From JBNLAN01 sp050302175 (GTDB lineage Bacteria; Pseudomonadota; Zetaproteobacteria; Mariprofundales; Mariprofundaceae): a stretch of DNA of 64,000 bases. A program made the translations under genes and the position numbers. This document shows positions 15,610 to 24,626 of the stretch, piece after piece. The notes under the pieces were generated by a model, which saw only the letters and a list, made by a program, of their open reading frames with translations, was not told the DNA's origin and did no database searches. Location: the NCBI GenBank assembly GCA_050302175.1, contig JBNLAN010000008.1, forward strand, positions 81,620 through 145,619. Direction: 5' to 3'. The stretch's first letter is position 1, and each line of letters begins with the position of its first letter.

Positions 15610-17582
15610 CAGGGTTTGGCGGCTTCCGCTCCGCCATTTGGCGCAGATTGCTCAGGCTTGAAGTCTTCTGGTAGCGATGATTTGTGATCCGGGAAAATAA
15701 TCGTCCCCTGCGGGCCGGGCTTCTCGTACAGCCCTTTGATATTCAGGTACTTCTCCTGCGTGATGGTTTGCATATCCGACTCGGAGTGAATAATACGCGG
15801 TCGCAGAAACACCATGAGATTGACCTTGCGCGTGCTGTTCTGGGTGCTTTTGAAAAGCTCGCCGATCAGAGGCACTGCCCCGAAACACGGTACCTGACGC
15901 ACAGTCGCCGTGGTATCTTCACGCATCAGTCCACCCAGCACCAGCATCTGATTATCCCGCGCCAAGGCCACGGTCTTCACCGAGCGCTTATTGGTAATCA
16001 GATCTGTCGCACCCGCTGTCGGATCAGTACTGATGCTGGAAACCTCCTGAAAAATCTCCAGTCGCACGCTGTTACCCTCGGAGATCTGTGGCGTCACCTT
16101 GAGTGTCAGACCAATATCCTTACGCTCAATGGTCTGGAATGGGTTGGAAATGCCGCCCTGTGTCGAATTCTGCCCGGTCACGAACGGAACATTCTGCCCG
16201 ACGACGATCTCCGCCTCCTCATTATCCATGGCAACGATATTTGGCGTGGAGAGCACATTGGCATCGCCCGTAGTTTCCAATGCCTGCACCAGTGAACCGA
16301 TACTCACCGTGCCGGCCGCCAGCGAGCCCTGCAGCAAACCAACAGTTAAGCCGGGCTGTAATGCCCCGGCCACGGCCAGCGTGGTATCGGTTCCTGCCGG
16401 GGCTGCCGCCACTGCTGACCCAACCCCCTGCACGGCCCCATAATTCTGTCCGCCAACCACACTATACTGGCCCTGCTTGATATCTTTACCGGCAAACCAT
16501 TCGATTCCAAGCTGCTCACCAACATTCCCGGTCACCTCTACAATCAGCGCCTCAATCAGAACCTGCAGACGCCGGATATCCAGCCGATCGACGATCTGGT
16601 TCACGGCCTGCACATCGCCGCTATCCGCCGTGATCAACAGCGCATTGGTCGCCGGATCCGCAACAACCTTGACCGTACCCGTGAACAACGGCTTGGAGCC
16701 CGGCGCTGCCGCCGATCCCGGCGTTTGGCCACTGACCAGTTCGTTCAGCACTTTGGCGATATCCTCGGCATTGGCATGTTTAAGATAGCGCACGTGCAAA
16801 CGGCCAGAATCCGCTTGGGGGGAAATATCCAGCTTTTCAACCACTTCGGCAATTTCGTTACCAACCTGCGCAGCAGCAACCACCACCAGCACATTGCCGG
16901 GCTGATGTGCCATCACCTTCACACTATTCGGCGAGCCCGGTGCACCACCACCTGCATACAGACTGGTCAGAGTCGATGCCAACTTATCCGCTGAGGCGTA
17001 TTTAAGCGGGAACAACCGCACACCGATTGCATCCTTACGGTCCACCAGCTTGAGAATCTTCTGGATGCGGCGAATATTGCTGACTGCATCCGTAAGCAGG
17101 AGCATATTGCCATCCGGGTATGCCACCAGATGACTGTTTGGCGATACCAACGGGCGTAGTAATGCGACCAATTGTTGCGCATTGGCATGCTTGATACGAA
17201 TAACTTGCGTCACCGTGGCATCGTTGTCTCCTGTCTGCCCCGTCATCACCGGACCAGCTTTCTGCTTGCTCTCGGCCCTCGGCACGATCTTCACCACCGC
17301 TCCGCTCTCCACCGCATCGAAACCGTTCACCTCCAGCACGGAGAGAAACACATCGTAGGCCTGCTTTTCGGATATTGGGGTGGGGGAAATAATGGTCACC
17401 GAGCCCTTCACACGATTATCAACCAAAAAGTTTTTGCCAGAAAAACCGGAGACAAACTCAATAAAGGCACGAATATCGGCATTCTTGAAATTCAGCGTGA
17501 CTTCCTGGGCCAATGCAGACATTGGCAACAGAAGCGCCAACACAATAACCGCCATACGCAGATGCAAAGATTTCAAGAGCAC
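15609..17582 (-). CDS. gspD: type II secretion outer-membrane secretin D
   Basis: 657 residues from the GTG at 17582, chosen because GGAGG lies 7 nt upstream; the GTG two codons earlier has the same site only 1 nt away. A signal peptide ends Ala-Leu-Ala-Gln. Domains in order: N0 (VTLNFKNADIRAFIEFVS), N1-N3 with repeated KHANAQQLVALLRPL / KHANAEDIAKVLNELV helices, a Gly/Ala-rich insert, and the secretin core (about 400-600) with VPFVTGQ and VLGGLMRED. It forms the outer-membrane pore. The C-terminal tail is Pro/Glu-rich with no clear S-domain, and no pilotin (gspS) gene is present in the window. Confidence 0.95.
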   Translation of the reverse strand: MLLKSLHLRMAVIVLALLLPMSALAQEVTLNFKNADIRAFIEFVSGFSGKNFLVDNRVKGSVTIISPTPISEKQAYDVFLSVLEVNGFDAVESGAVVKIVPRAESKQKAGPVMTGQTGDNDATVTQVIRIKHANAQQLVALLRPLVSPNSHLVAYPDGNMLLLTDAVSNIRRIQKILKLVDRKDAIGVRLFPLKYASADKLASTLTSLYAGGGAPGSPNSVKVMAHQPGNVLVVVAAAQVGNEIAEVVEKLDISPQADSGRLHVRYLKHANAEDIAKVLNELVSGQTPGSAAAPGSKPLFTGTVKVVADPATNALLITADSGDVQAVNQIVDRLDIRRLQVLIEALIVEVTGNVGEQLGIEWFAGKDIKQGQYSVVGGQNYGAVQGVGSAVAAAPAGTDTTLAVAGALQPGLTVGLLQGSLAAGTVSIGSLVQALETTGDANVLSTPNIVAMDNEEAEIVVGQNVPFVTGQNSTQGGISNPFQTIERKDIGLTLKVTPQISEGNSVRLEIFQEVSSISTDPTAGATDLITNKRSVKTVALARDNQMLVLGGLMREDTTATVRQVPCFGAVPLIGELFKSTQNSTRKVNLMVFLRPRIIHSESDMQTITQEKYLNIKGLYEKPGPQGTIIFPDHKSSLPEDFKPEQSAPNGGAEAAKP

Positions 17583-17597
17583 TCCCACGCCTCCAAC

Positions 17598-18458
17598 TTA
17601 ATGCACCACATATTGCACCTGTTGCGGCACCCCTGCACGTATCAATTCGATTGAGATCGTTGGAGCATTCTGCAGTTCGTTATACATGGTCATAGCCTGT
17701 TGTGGGCTGCTGACCATACGACCGTTAACCTTGCTGATAATATCACCATTCTGCAGGCCGATTTCCGCATACAGCGAACCCGGAACGATATCGTTAATCA
17801 TGAATCCTTTGGATTTGCCGTTTTCAAAATGTGGTACCACGCGCGCCTGCGACAACAATGTCGGTAAGTCTCGTGTCTGCCTCTGCAGATTGCTGCGGGA
17901 GAGTTCGCGCTTTCCCACCACACCCGAAGCGCGCGGCAAACTTGGCGCAGGTGTAAACCCAGGCATCGCCCCGGATTTCTGAATCGATATACGCTCCAGT
18001 TTACCGCCGTTGTCGACAACGATGGCATCGGCCTCAACCGATTGCAGCATCACTCCGGGCTGAACCTGCTCCTCAACATAGACCACGCGTTGATGTTTAC
18101 CTGAGGCGAGCTTAATAATCGCAGCAGAATTACCGCCGGCGACAACCGTTCCAAGCAGCTTCAAATCGAGCCTGCTTGGTGCGACCACCTTCTCCACAAC
18201 CACTGGAGCATGTTCATCCGGCTTTTTATACTCGCCAAACAGGGGGGTGGCGGTCAGCAGCGAGAGATCGACAGTAGCTTTCTCCCCCTGCATATCAAAC
18301 ACCGCTCCTGGCAAAGTGGGCTTGGCGGGTGAAGAGACCAGTGCACCAGCCACCACCCATGCCATAGCACCCACCAGCAGCACCTCTGTTAACAGTGGCG
18401 CCTTCTCCCCGGATAGCTTTCCCAATAAATTTTGCGAAAGATTCTGAATGTTTAGCAA
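17598..18458 (-). CDS. gspC: type II secretion system protein C
   Basis: 286 residues from the TTG at 18458, picked because GGAGGA lies 9 nt upstream; another TTG at 18479 has no ribosome site. A transmembrane helix (about 25-45, LLVGAMAWVVAGALV) is followed by the HR domain (about 75-160: ATPLFGEYKKP, LDLKLLGTVVAGGNSAAIIKL) and a C-terminal PDZ domain (GFMINDIVPGSLYAEIGLQN, GDIISKVNGR). GspC links the inner-membrane platform to GspD. First gene of the T2SS cluster, 106 nt after the upstream gene's stop. Confidence 0.9.
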   Translation of the reverse strand: MLNIQNLSQNLLGKLSGEKAPLLTEVLLVGAMAWVVAGALVSSPAKPTLPGAVFDMQGEKATVDLSLLTATPLFGEYKKPDEHAPVVVEKVVAPSRLDLKLLGTVVAGGNSAAIIKLASGKHQRVVYVEEQVQPGVMLQSVEADAIVVDNGGKLERISIQKSGAMPGFTPAPSLPRASGVVGKRELSRSNLQRQTRDLPTLLSQARVVPHFENGKSKGFMINDIVPGSLYAEIGLQNGDIISKVNGRMVSSPQQAMTMYNELQNAPTISIELIRAGVPQQVQYVVH

Positions 18459-18564
18459 AACTCGCCCGTCCTCCGGCAACCCGTATGCAATCCCGCGTAA
18501 ACCCTATATGTAACCATTCATAGGCAAACGACCCGCTGCCAGGACGAACTTCTACCTGATTCCA

Positions 18565-19347
18565 CTACCAGATTCCAGCAACCCCCAACGAAACGGCCTG
18601 CCAGCGGTTTTCCGGCCAGTGCCCAATTGCTGTAGTTTCACCACCAAGCCGCCGCATGCGGTAGCTACCATAAAGACTCAGGTGTGAAGAGGCAAACCAC
18701 TCAATGCGTGCCATGGCAGCAAAGCCTTTCTTCGAACGAAAGTTTCCGGCCAGGGGATTTTCGGTCTTTATCCTTACAGGCGCCGCCACTTCAAGAGTCG
18801 TTGCGAGATCAGGGCCACGCTGGTTACGTGAGTAGATATTCAGCCCCACCCAGTTCACACGCACCGTTTCTGCAACAGGCTCACCCGCAACCGGAGTTGG
18901 CACACCGTTCACCACAAAAGCTGAACGTTTCTGCACATGCTGCATATAGCTACTCCACACTCCGAACCGCACACGCTTAAAGGCATAGGCAAGCTCTCCT
19001 CGTGTTTCCCACTCAGCCACTTTGAAACTGTTCGTCTGTTGTGAAATCGCTGTCGTCCATTGCTCCTTACGACTCTTAAGCGATGACAAGCCGCGCAGAT
19101 CCAGCGACCATCGCCAGCCAGTTTTAGTATCTGAAAAGCCGCCATCCATCGCCAGCCGGGACTCAACACCCCAGCCCTGCACTTTCGAGCTAAGCGGCGT
19201 ACTTGCAAAGCCCGGGATGGCCCCGGCACTCTCGGAATAGGACCACCACACTGGCGCCACATCGAGCTTCAGTTCCATAGCCTGGGCAGGCGCAGCCATA
19301 CAGCCGAGCAACATGAGCACGCCTGTCCAGCGACTCAGAACAGCCAT
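18565..19347 (-). CDS. hypothetical outer-membrane-type protein, between leuD and gspC
   Basis: 260 residues; family not recognised. A clear signal peptide (Ala-Pro-Ala-Gln-Ala, about residue 22) precedes a sequence of alternating hydrophobic strands with many Trp/Tyr/Phe and a C-terminal Gly-Val-Ala-Gly-Ile-Trp, which suggests a small beta-barrel. The start overlaps the leuD stop by 13 bp and has an AGGAGG site inside leuD, so it is translated from the leu mRNA. Its position just before gspC makes it a possible T2SS or surface accessory, but that is only context. Confidence 0.6.
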   Translation of the reverse strand: MAVLSRWTGVLMLLGCMAAPAQAMELKLDVAPVWWSYSESAGAIPGFASTPLSSKVQGWGVESRLAMDGGFSDTKTGWRWSLDLRGLSSLKSRKEQWTTAISQQTNSFKVAEWETRGELAYAFKRVRFGVWSSYMQHVQKRSAFVVNGVPTPVAGEPVAETVRVNWVGLNIYSRNQRGPDLATTLEVAAPVRIKTENPLAGNFRSKKGFAAMARIEWFASSHLSLYGSYRMRRLGGETTAIGHWPENRWQAVSLGVAGIW

Positions 19348-19973
19348 GCAGCCTCCTGCGCCCGACGCGCCTCATAAGCACGAATATCGTCGGCATCGGC
19401 CAGCGTCAGGCCGATATCGTCCAACCCCTCCAGCAAACAATGCTTGCGGAACTCATCGATATCAAAAGAGAAACTCTGCCCCGAAGGCGTAATCACCGTC
19501 TGTGCCTGCAGATCGATATTCAGGCGATAACCCTCGGCCGCTGCACATTCTCGGAACAGCTGATCCATATCTGCCTCGCTCAGAATGATCGGCAAGATGC
19601 CATTCTTGAAACAGTTGTTGTAGAAGATATCGGCAAAACTCGGCGCAATAATGCAACGAAAGCCAAAATCAAGCAGCGCCCATGGCGCATGCTCGCGGGA
19701 TGAACCGCAACCGAAATTCTCACGCGCCAACAACACCTCGGCACCCTGATAACGCGGCTGATTCAAAACGAAGTCCGCTCTCTTCGGACGGTTCGTGCAA
19801 TCCATGCCCGGCTGCCCGATATCCTCATAACGCCATTCGTCGAACAGATATGGGCCGAAGCCTGTACGCTTAATCGATTTAAGGAACTGCTTCGGAATAA
19901 TGGCATCAGTGTCCACATTGGCGCGATCCAGCGGTACCACCAGCCCGTTCATAGTTGTAAAAACTTCCATCAC
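19335..19973 (-). CDS. leuD: 3-isopropylmalate dehydratase small subunit
   Basis: 212 residues. It pairs with LeuC to isomerise 2- and 3-isopropylmalate in leucine synthesis (and citramalate to 3-methylmalate when fed by CimA). Hallmarks are LDRANVDTDAIIPKQFLKSI, the catalytic loop region NFGCGSSREHAPWAL and GFRCIIAPSFADIFYNNC. It lies 12 bp after leuC. The C-terminal end overlaps the next gene. Confidence 0.96.
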   Translation of the reverse strand: MMEVFTTMNGLVVPLDRANVDTDAIIPKQFLKSIKRTGFGPYLFDEWRYEDIGQPGMDCTNRPKRADFVLNQPRYQGAEVLLARENFGCGSSREHAPWALLDFGFRCIIAPSFADIFYNNCFKNGILPIILSEADMDQLFRECAAAEGYRLNIDLQAQTVITPSGQSFSFDIDEFRKHCLLEGLDDIGLTLADADDIRAYEARRAQEAAWLF

Positions 19974-19985
19974 AAACTCCTGTTC

Positions 19986-21386
19986 TTAAATCTTTCGCAC
20001 ATCAACAAAGTGGCCGGCAATCGCCGCTGCCGCCGCCATAGCCGGACTCACCAGATGCGTACGCCCTCCGTAGCCCTGCCGCCCTTCGAAATTGCGGTTG
20101 CTGGTCGAGGCACAGCGTTCGCCCGGCTCCAGCCGATCCGCATTCATGGCCAGACACATCGAGCAACCTGACTCACGCCACTCGAAACCTGCCTCGGTGA
20201 AAATTTTGTCCAGCCCTTCGGCTTCCGCCTGCTGCTTCACCAGACCGGACCCCGGCACCGCCATGGCAAGCTTCACGTTCGCAGCTACTTTATGTCCCTG
20301 AACGATCTCGGCAGCAGCACGGAAATCCTCGATACGACCGTTGGTGCAGGAGCCGATAAACACTTTATCGATGGCAATCTTCTCAATCGGCGTACCTGCT
20401 TCCAGCCCCATATATTCGAAGGCACGCTGCCAGCCGGAGCGCTGCACATCATCCTTGGCATCGGCGAGCTGCGGTACGCTTCCCGTTACCGGCACCACCA
20501 TCTCCGGGCTCGTACCCCAACTAACCTGCGGCACGATATCAGCCGCCTGTAAATTCAGCTCGGCATCGAATTTAGCATCGGCATCCGAGTGCAATTGTTG
20601 CCAGGTGGCAACTGCCTTTTCCCATACCTCACCCTTCGGCGCGAAAGGACGGCCTTTCACGTATTCAATAGTCTTTTCATCGACCGCCACCATGCCGCAG
20701 CGCGCACCCGCCTCAATGGCCATATTGCACAGGCTCATGCGCCCTTCCATGGAGAGCCCGCGGATCGCCTCACCCGCGAACTCAACAGCAAAGCCCGTGC
20801 CACCCGCGGTACCAATTTTTCCAATGATGTAGAGTGCCACATCCTTGCCGGTAATCCCCTTCGGCAACGCTCCATCCACATTGATGCGCATCACCTTCGG
20901 CTTTTTCTGGATCAGGCACTGCGTCGCCAGCACATGCTCGACTTCAGAAGTTCCAATGCCCATGGCAATCGCCCCAAAAGCACCGTGCGTGGCAGTGTGC
21001 GAATCGCCGCACACCACGGTCATGCCCGGCAATGTCAGCCCCTGCTCCGGACCGATCACGTGCACAATGCCCTGACGCACATCAGCCATGTCGAACTCCA
21101 TGATGCCGAATTCCCGACAGTTAGCGTCCAGCGCCTCCACCTGCTCGCGCGACACCGGATCGGCAATGCCGTTCGCCCGGTCCACGGTCGGCACATTGTG
21201 ATCCGGTGTTGCAATGGATGCCGATACCCGCCACGGCTTACGGCCAGCAATGCGCAGCCCTTCAAAGGCCTGCGGGCTGGTCACTTCATGAATCAGCTGG
21301 CGATCGATATAGAGCAGGGTCGAACCGGTGTCGTACTCACGCACCACATGCTGCTCCCAAACCTTGTCAAACAGTGTTTTCGCCAT
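19986..21386 (-). CDS. leuC: 3-isopropylmalate dehydratase large subunit
   Basis: 466 residues from the ATG at 21386 (GGGAG about 8 nt upstream); a reading 11 codons longer has no support. Aconitase-family motifs: VCGDSHTATHGAFGAIAMGI, FIGSCTNGRIEDFRAA with one [4Fe-4S] Cys, and GCSMCLAMN with the other two. TSNRNFEGRQG marks the end of the active-site domain. It is divergent from a LysR-type regulator, which probably controls it. leuA and leuB are not in the window. Confidence 0.96.
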   Translation of the reverse strand: MAKTLFDKVWEQHVVREYDTGSTLLYIDRQLIHEVTSPQAFEGLRIAGRKPWRVSASIATPDHNVPTVDRANGIADPVSREQVEALDANCREFGIMEFDMADVRQGIVHVIGPEQGLTLPGMTVVCGDSHTATHGAFGAIAMGIGTSEVEHVLATQCLIQKKPKVMRINVDGALPKGITGKDVALYIIGKIGTAGGTGFAVEFAGEAIRGLSMEGRMSLCNMAIEAGARCGMVAVDEKTIEYVKGRPFAPKGEVWEKAVATWQQLHSDADAKFDAELNLQAADIVPQVSWGTSPEMVVPVTGSVPQLADAKDDVQRSGWQRAFEYMGLEAGTPIEKIAIDKVFIGSCTNGRIEDFRAAAEIVQGHKVAANVKLAMAVPGSGLVKQQAEAEGLDKIFTEAGFEWRESGCSMCLAMNADRLEPGERCASTSNRNFEGRQGYGGRTHLVSPAMAAAAAIAGHFVDVRKI

Positions 21387-21470
21387 TCTCAACTCCCTCT
21401 CAAGGCCTTCCCAAAGCAAACAATCGTGCCTTGGTGCCAGCTACCATACCAGCGCGGCATGCCTTCATTT

Positions 21471-21490
21471 ATATATGCTCAATCATATAT
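21471..21490. promoter_or_regulatory. inverted repeat in the leuC / lysR-family spacer, probable operator
   Basis: Perfect 7-6-7 dyad ATATATG-N6-CATATAT in the 158-bp spacer between the divergent leuC and LysR-family genes. A T-N11-A-type palindrome in such a spacer is the usual binding site of a LysR regulator. Assignment is inference. Confidence 0.5.
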
Positions 21491-21502
21491 GCCAACAAAT
21501 AT

Positions 21503-21522
21503 TAATAAATAGACATTTATTA
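21503..21522. promoter_or_regulatory. second inverted repeat in the leuC / lysR-family spacer
   Basis: Perfect 8-4-8 dyad TAATAAAT-AGAC-ATTTATTA, 12 bp from the first dyad and about 22 bp before the LysR-family start. It could be an autoregulatory site or part of the promoter. The whole spacer is much AT-richer than its surroundings. Confidence 0.45.
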
Positions 21523-21544
21523 CATTCTATGTTGAGATTTCCTC

Positions 21545-22447
21545 ATGCATAATCCGAGGTCTGTTTCGCTCAATGCTCTGCGCGCCTTTGCCGCTGCAGG
21601 TCGCCACCTGAACCTGGCGGCGGCTGCAGGCGAACTCTTTGTTACCCCATCGGCACTAAGCCACCAGATCAAGGCGCTGGAAGCAACGCTTGGCATACAG
21701 CTTTTCGAGCGCCATAAAAAAGGCCTAAAGCTCACCACGCAGGGCGAACAGCTGCTTGGGCCGATAACAACTGCCTTCGAACAAATTGAGCAGGCGCTCA
21801 CGCAACTGAGTCGCCCACCGCGCGAAGGCAGCCTGCATATCAGCATGCTCTCCACCTTCGCCATGCGCTGGTTTATTCCTCGCCTGGCCCGCTTTCAGAG
21901 CCAGAATCCCGAGATCAATGTGCGCATCGCCACCTCGGTCACACCGGTGGACTTTGAGCGGGAAGATATGGATTGCGCCATCCGCTTTGGGCGCGGTAAC
22001 TGGCCGGGATTGGTTGCCGTGGAGCTTTTCTCCGAACGGCTCGCCCCCTTCTGCAGCCCACAACTGGCAACGGCTGAGAAGCCGCTGGAGAAGCCGGAGG
22101 ATCTCGTGCAACAGCGGCTACTGGCCGCCCGTCTGCGCCCGGATGACTGGCGCATATGGCTCTCCGCCTCAGGGCTGGAGAAGCTGGCAATACAACCACC
22201 CGTAGAATATGAAACGCGAAACTTCGCCATTCAGGCGGCCATCGATGGCTTAGGCGTGGCGATTGTTGATCCGGCGCTAGTGGCCGAAGAGGTGCGATCA
22301 GGGCGACTCATTCAGCCTTTTGCACAAATTCCCACCAGCCAGGGTGCATATTATTTCGTTTACCCCAAACACATGAAGCCTTCACCGGAAATCGTTGCGA
22401 TGAAAAAGTGGCTTCTTGAAGAGGCATCAGAAACTCACACAATGTAA
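21545..22447 (+). CDS. LysR-family transcriptional regulator (GcvA-like)
   Basis: 300 residues. The N-terminal winged HTH has the GcvA-subgroup pattern: SLNALRAFAAAGRHLNLAAA then GELFVTPSALSHQIKALE and LFERHKKGLKLT. The effector-binding domain (about 90-295) has ISMLSTFAMRWFIPRLARFQ and DCAIRFGRGNWPG, also like GcvA. It is divergent from leuC, with two dyads between them, so regulation of leuCD is the simplest guess. Glycine-cleavage control, as for GcvA, is an alternative because gcv genes lie in the same window but 38 kb away. Confidence 0.85.
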   Translation: MHNPRSVSLNALRAFAAAGRHLNLAAAAGELFVTPSALSHQIKALEATLGIQLFERHKKGLKLTTQGEQLLGPITTAFEQIEQALTQLSRPPREGSLHISMLSTFAMRWFIPRLARFQSQNPEINVRIATSVTPVDFEREDMDCAIRFGRGNWPGLVAVELFSERLAPFCSPQLATAEKPLEKPEDLVQQRLLAARLRPDDWRIWLSASGLEKLAIQPPVEYETRNFAIQAAIDGLGVAIVDPALVAEEVRSGRLIQPFAQIPTSQGAYYFVYPKHMKPSPEIVAMKKWLLEEASETHTM

Positions 22448-22500
22448 GAAGCGCTCAGCTGCTCCGACAGATTGTCCAATCCGGACGAAAGGAGCTTGCC

Positions 22501-23124
22501 ATGACACACCGCCTACTAATACTTACTTTGCTATCACTCTGCTTTTCACTACCGCAGGCAGACGCTGAAACCATTACCGGCAAAATCTACAGCATGCAAG
22601 GGCAGGTGTGGGTCAACGGTGTAGCTGCCAATCACCATACGCCCATCCACTTCGGTGATCGCATCCTCACGGGAGCCAACTCCAGAGTGATCCTGAGTCT
22701 GGATCAGAATGTCTACTCCATTCACTCGCGCTCAGCGCTCAAACTTCCTGAGCAGAGCAAGAATTTTACATTGAAGGTGCTCTACGGTGCCTTTCTGGCA
22801 GCCTTCCGCCACGACACCCATAAAACCATCGAGACTCAGACTGCAGTGCTCGGCGTGCGTGGCACCGGTCTATATATTGATACCGAGCAGCCCCAACCCT
22901 ATCTCTGCCTCTGCTACGGAGATGTGGATCATCAGGGCACTCACATCCATGCCGATTACCACAAGGCCGTAAACTTTGATCGTCAGAGCGGGGTACTCAC
23001 AGACAGCACCATGCTCGGCCATACCGATCACGAACTGGCTGAACTCGAGGCGCTTGTCGGTCGCACTACGCCAGCAACTTTTACCAAGGAGAATCGGGCC
23101 AATAACCAGCTAAGCACACAATAG
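22501..23124 (+). CDS. secreted FecR-domain protein
   Basis: 207 residues. The signal peptide ends about Ala-Asp-Ala-Glu (residue 23). A FecR-type beta domain follows (about 25-130): GKIYSMQGQVWVNGVAA, FGDRILTGANSRVILSLDQN, then FTLKVLYGAFLAAF and ETQTAVLGVRGTGLYI. This is the stand-alone periplasmic form, without the membrane/anti-sigma part. No sigma factor or TonB receptor is adjacent, so iron-signalling is not implied. The Gly-Val-Arg-Gly-Thr core is well conserved. Function unknown. Confidence 0.78.
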   Translation: MTHRLLILTLLSLCFSLPQADAETITGKIYSMQGQVWVNGVAANHHTPIHFGDRILTGANSRVILSLDQNVYSIHSRSALKLPEQSKNFTLKVLYGAFLAAFRHDTHKTIETQTAVLGVRGTGLYIDTEQPQPYLCLCYGDVDHQGTHIHADYHKAVNFDRQSGVLTDSTMLGHTDHELAELEALVGRTTPATFTKENRANNQLSTQ

Positions 23125-23193
23125 CCGCCCGACTGGCATTTTGACCGGCTTGCGTTATCCTCCTGCCCCTACCAAAAAACGCTGGAGGAGCGC

Positions 23194-23763
23194 ATGTCCA
23201 TCAAATCGGATAAATGGATTCGCCGTATGGCGAAAGAGCACGGCATGATCGAACCGTTCGTCGACGGGCAGGTGAAAACTTCAGAGAAAGGCATCGGCAT
23301 GGTCTCCTACGGCCTCTCCTCCTATGGCTACGATGTACGCTGCTCCGACGAGTTCAAGATTTTCACCAACATCAACTCCGCCATCGTCGACCCGAAAAAC
23401 TTCGATGCCAACAGCTTTGTCGATGTGCAATCCGATGTGTGCATCATTCCGCCAAACTCCTTTGCGTTGGCCCGCACAGTTGAGTACATGCGCATTCCCC
23501 GTCAGGTGCTGACCATCTGTCTTGGCAAATCCACCTATGCTCGCTGCGGCATCATCGTAAACGTCACCCCGCTCGAGCCCGAGTGGGAAGGGCACGTCAC
23601 CCTCGAGTTTTCCAATACCACACCGCTACCTGCAAAAATTTATGCCGGCGAAGGCGTAGCACAGTTCCTGTTCCTCGAGTCTGACGAAGAGTGCGAGACC
23701 TCCTATAAAGACAAGGCTGGAAAATATCAGGGACAAACCGGCGTGACGGTGCCTCGACTGTAA
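23194..23763 (+). CDS. dcd: dCTP deaminase
   Basis: 189 residues, standard length. It converts dCTP to dUTP. Conserved motifs: GLSSYGYDVR, IIPPNSFALART, the catalytic-loop STYARCGIIVNVTPLEPEWEG (about residues 110-130) and HVTLEFSNTTPLPAKIYAGEG. The C-terminal lid is GKYQGQTGVTVPRL. A GGAGGAG site precedes the start. It is coupled to metF by a one-base stop/start overlap (TAATG). Confidence 0.96.
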   Translation: MSIKSDKWIRRMAKEHGMIEPFVDGQVKTSEKGIGMVSYGLSSYGYDVRCSDEFKIFTNINSAIVDPKNFDANSFVDVQSDVCIIPPNSFALARTVEYMRIPRQVLTICLGKSTYARCGIIVNVTPLEPEWEGHVTLEFSNTTPLPAKIYAGEGVAQFLFLESDEECETSYKDKAGKYQGQTGVTVPRL

Positions 23764-24626
23764 TGAAATTGCGCGACATCCTTAGAAAGAACGGCCCGAC
23801 CATCTCCTGCGAATTTTTCCCGCCCAAAACCGATCAGGGCGAACAGAACCTGTGGAACTGCATTCAGGAGCTGAAAGTGATCAGCCCGGATTTTGTTTCG
23901 GTGACTTATGGTGCAGGCGGCAGCACGCAAGATCGCACCAAGCGCATCGTTACCCGCATCAAGAAAGAGACCGACCTTGATCCTGTGGCCCACCTCACCT
24001 GCGTGGGTGCGACCCGTACCGAGCTCAGTGACCTGCTTGATGAATATGCCGATGCAGGCATTGAGAATATTCTGGCACTGCGCGGCGATGCCCCGGAAGG
24101 AATGGATCACTTCGAAGCAACCGTTGGCGGTTTCGCATACGCCTCTGATCTCACTAAATTCATCTTCGAACGCGGAGAGTTCTCCATTGGCGTCGCCTCC
24201 TACCCCGAAGGGCACCCGGAATCAAAAAACGGGGTGGAAGATGATATCCGCTATCTAAAGGTGAAACAGGACAACGGTGCGGATGCGGTGATCACGCAAT
24301 ACTTCTTCAATAACGATGATTTCTACCGCTTCCGCGAGCTTGCCACCAAAGCAGGTGTCACCATTCCGCTTGTGCCCGGCATCATGCCGATCGGCAACTA
24401 CGATCAGGTAGCCCGCTTCTCCGCCATGTGCGGAGCTTCAATGCCTGCATGGATTACCGAACGCATGACACCCCACCGCAAGGATCTTGATACCATGAAG
24501 GCCATCGGCATCGAAATTGCCACCGAACAGTGCCGTGATTTACTCAGTCAGGGCGTGGCCGGACTACACTTTTATTCACTCAATAAATCCGAAGCGACCA
24601 TCAGCATCGTCAATCAGCTTCGCTAG
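23763..24626 (+). CDS. metF: 5,10-methylenetetrahydrofolate reductase
   Basis: 287 residues. It reduces methylene-THF to methyl-THF for methionine synthesis using FAD. Motifs: SCEFFPPKTDQGEQNLW with the catalytic Glu, VTYGAGGST, HLTCVGATRTEL, NILALRGDAP, SYPEGHPES, and ITQYFFNNDDFYRF. Translated from the dcd mRNA. Its 3' end overlaps the convergent diguanylate cyclase gene by 17 bp. It joins folD and gcvTHP (58-64 kb) in C1 metabolism. Confidence 0.96.
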   Translation: MKLRDILRKNGPTISCEFFPPKTDQGEQNLWNCIQELKVISPDFVSVTYGAGGSTQDRTKRIVTRIKKETDLDPVAHLTCVGATRTELSDLLDEYADAGIENILALRGDAPEGMDHFEATVGGFAYASDLTKFIFERGEFSIGVASYPEGHPESKNGVEDDIRYLKVKQDNGADAVITQYFFNNDDFYRFRELATKAGVTIPLVPGIMPIGNYDQVARFSAMCGASMPAWITERMTPHRKDLDTMKAIGIEIATEQCRDLLSQGVAGLHFYSLNKSEATISIVNQLR

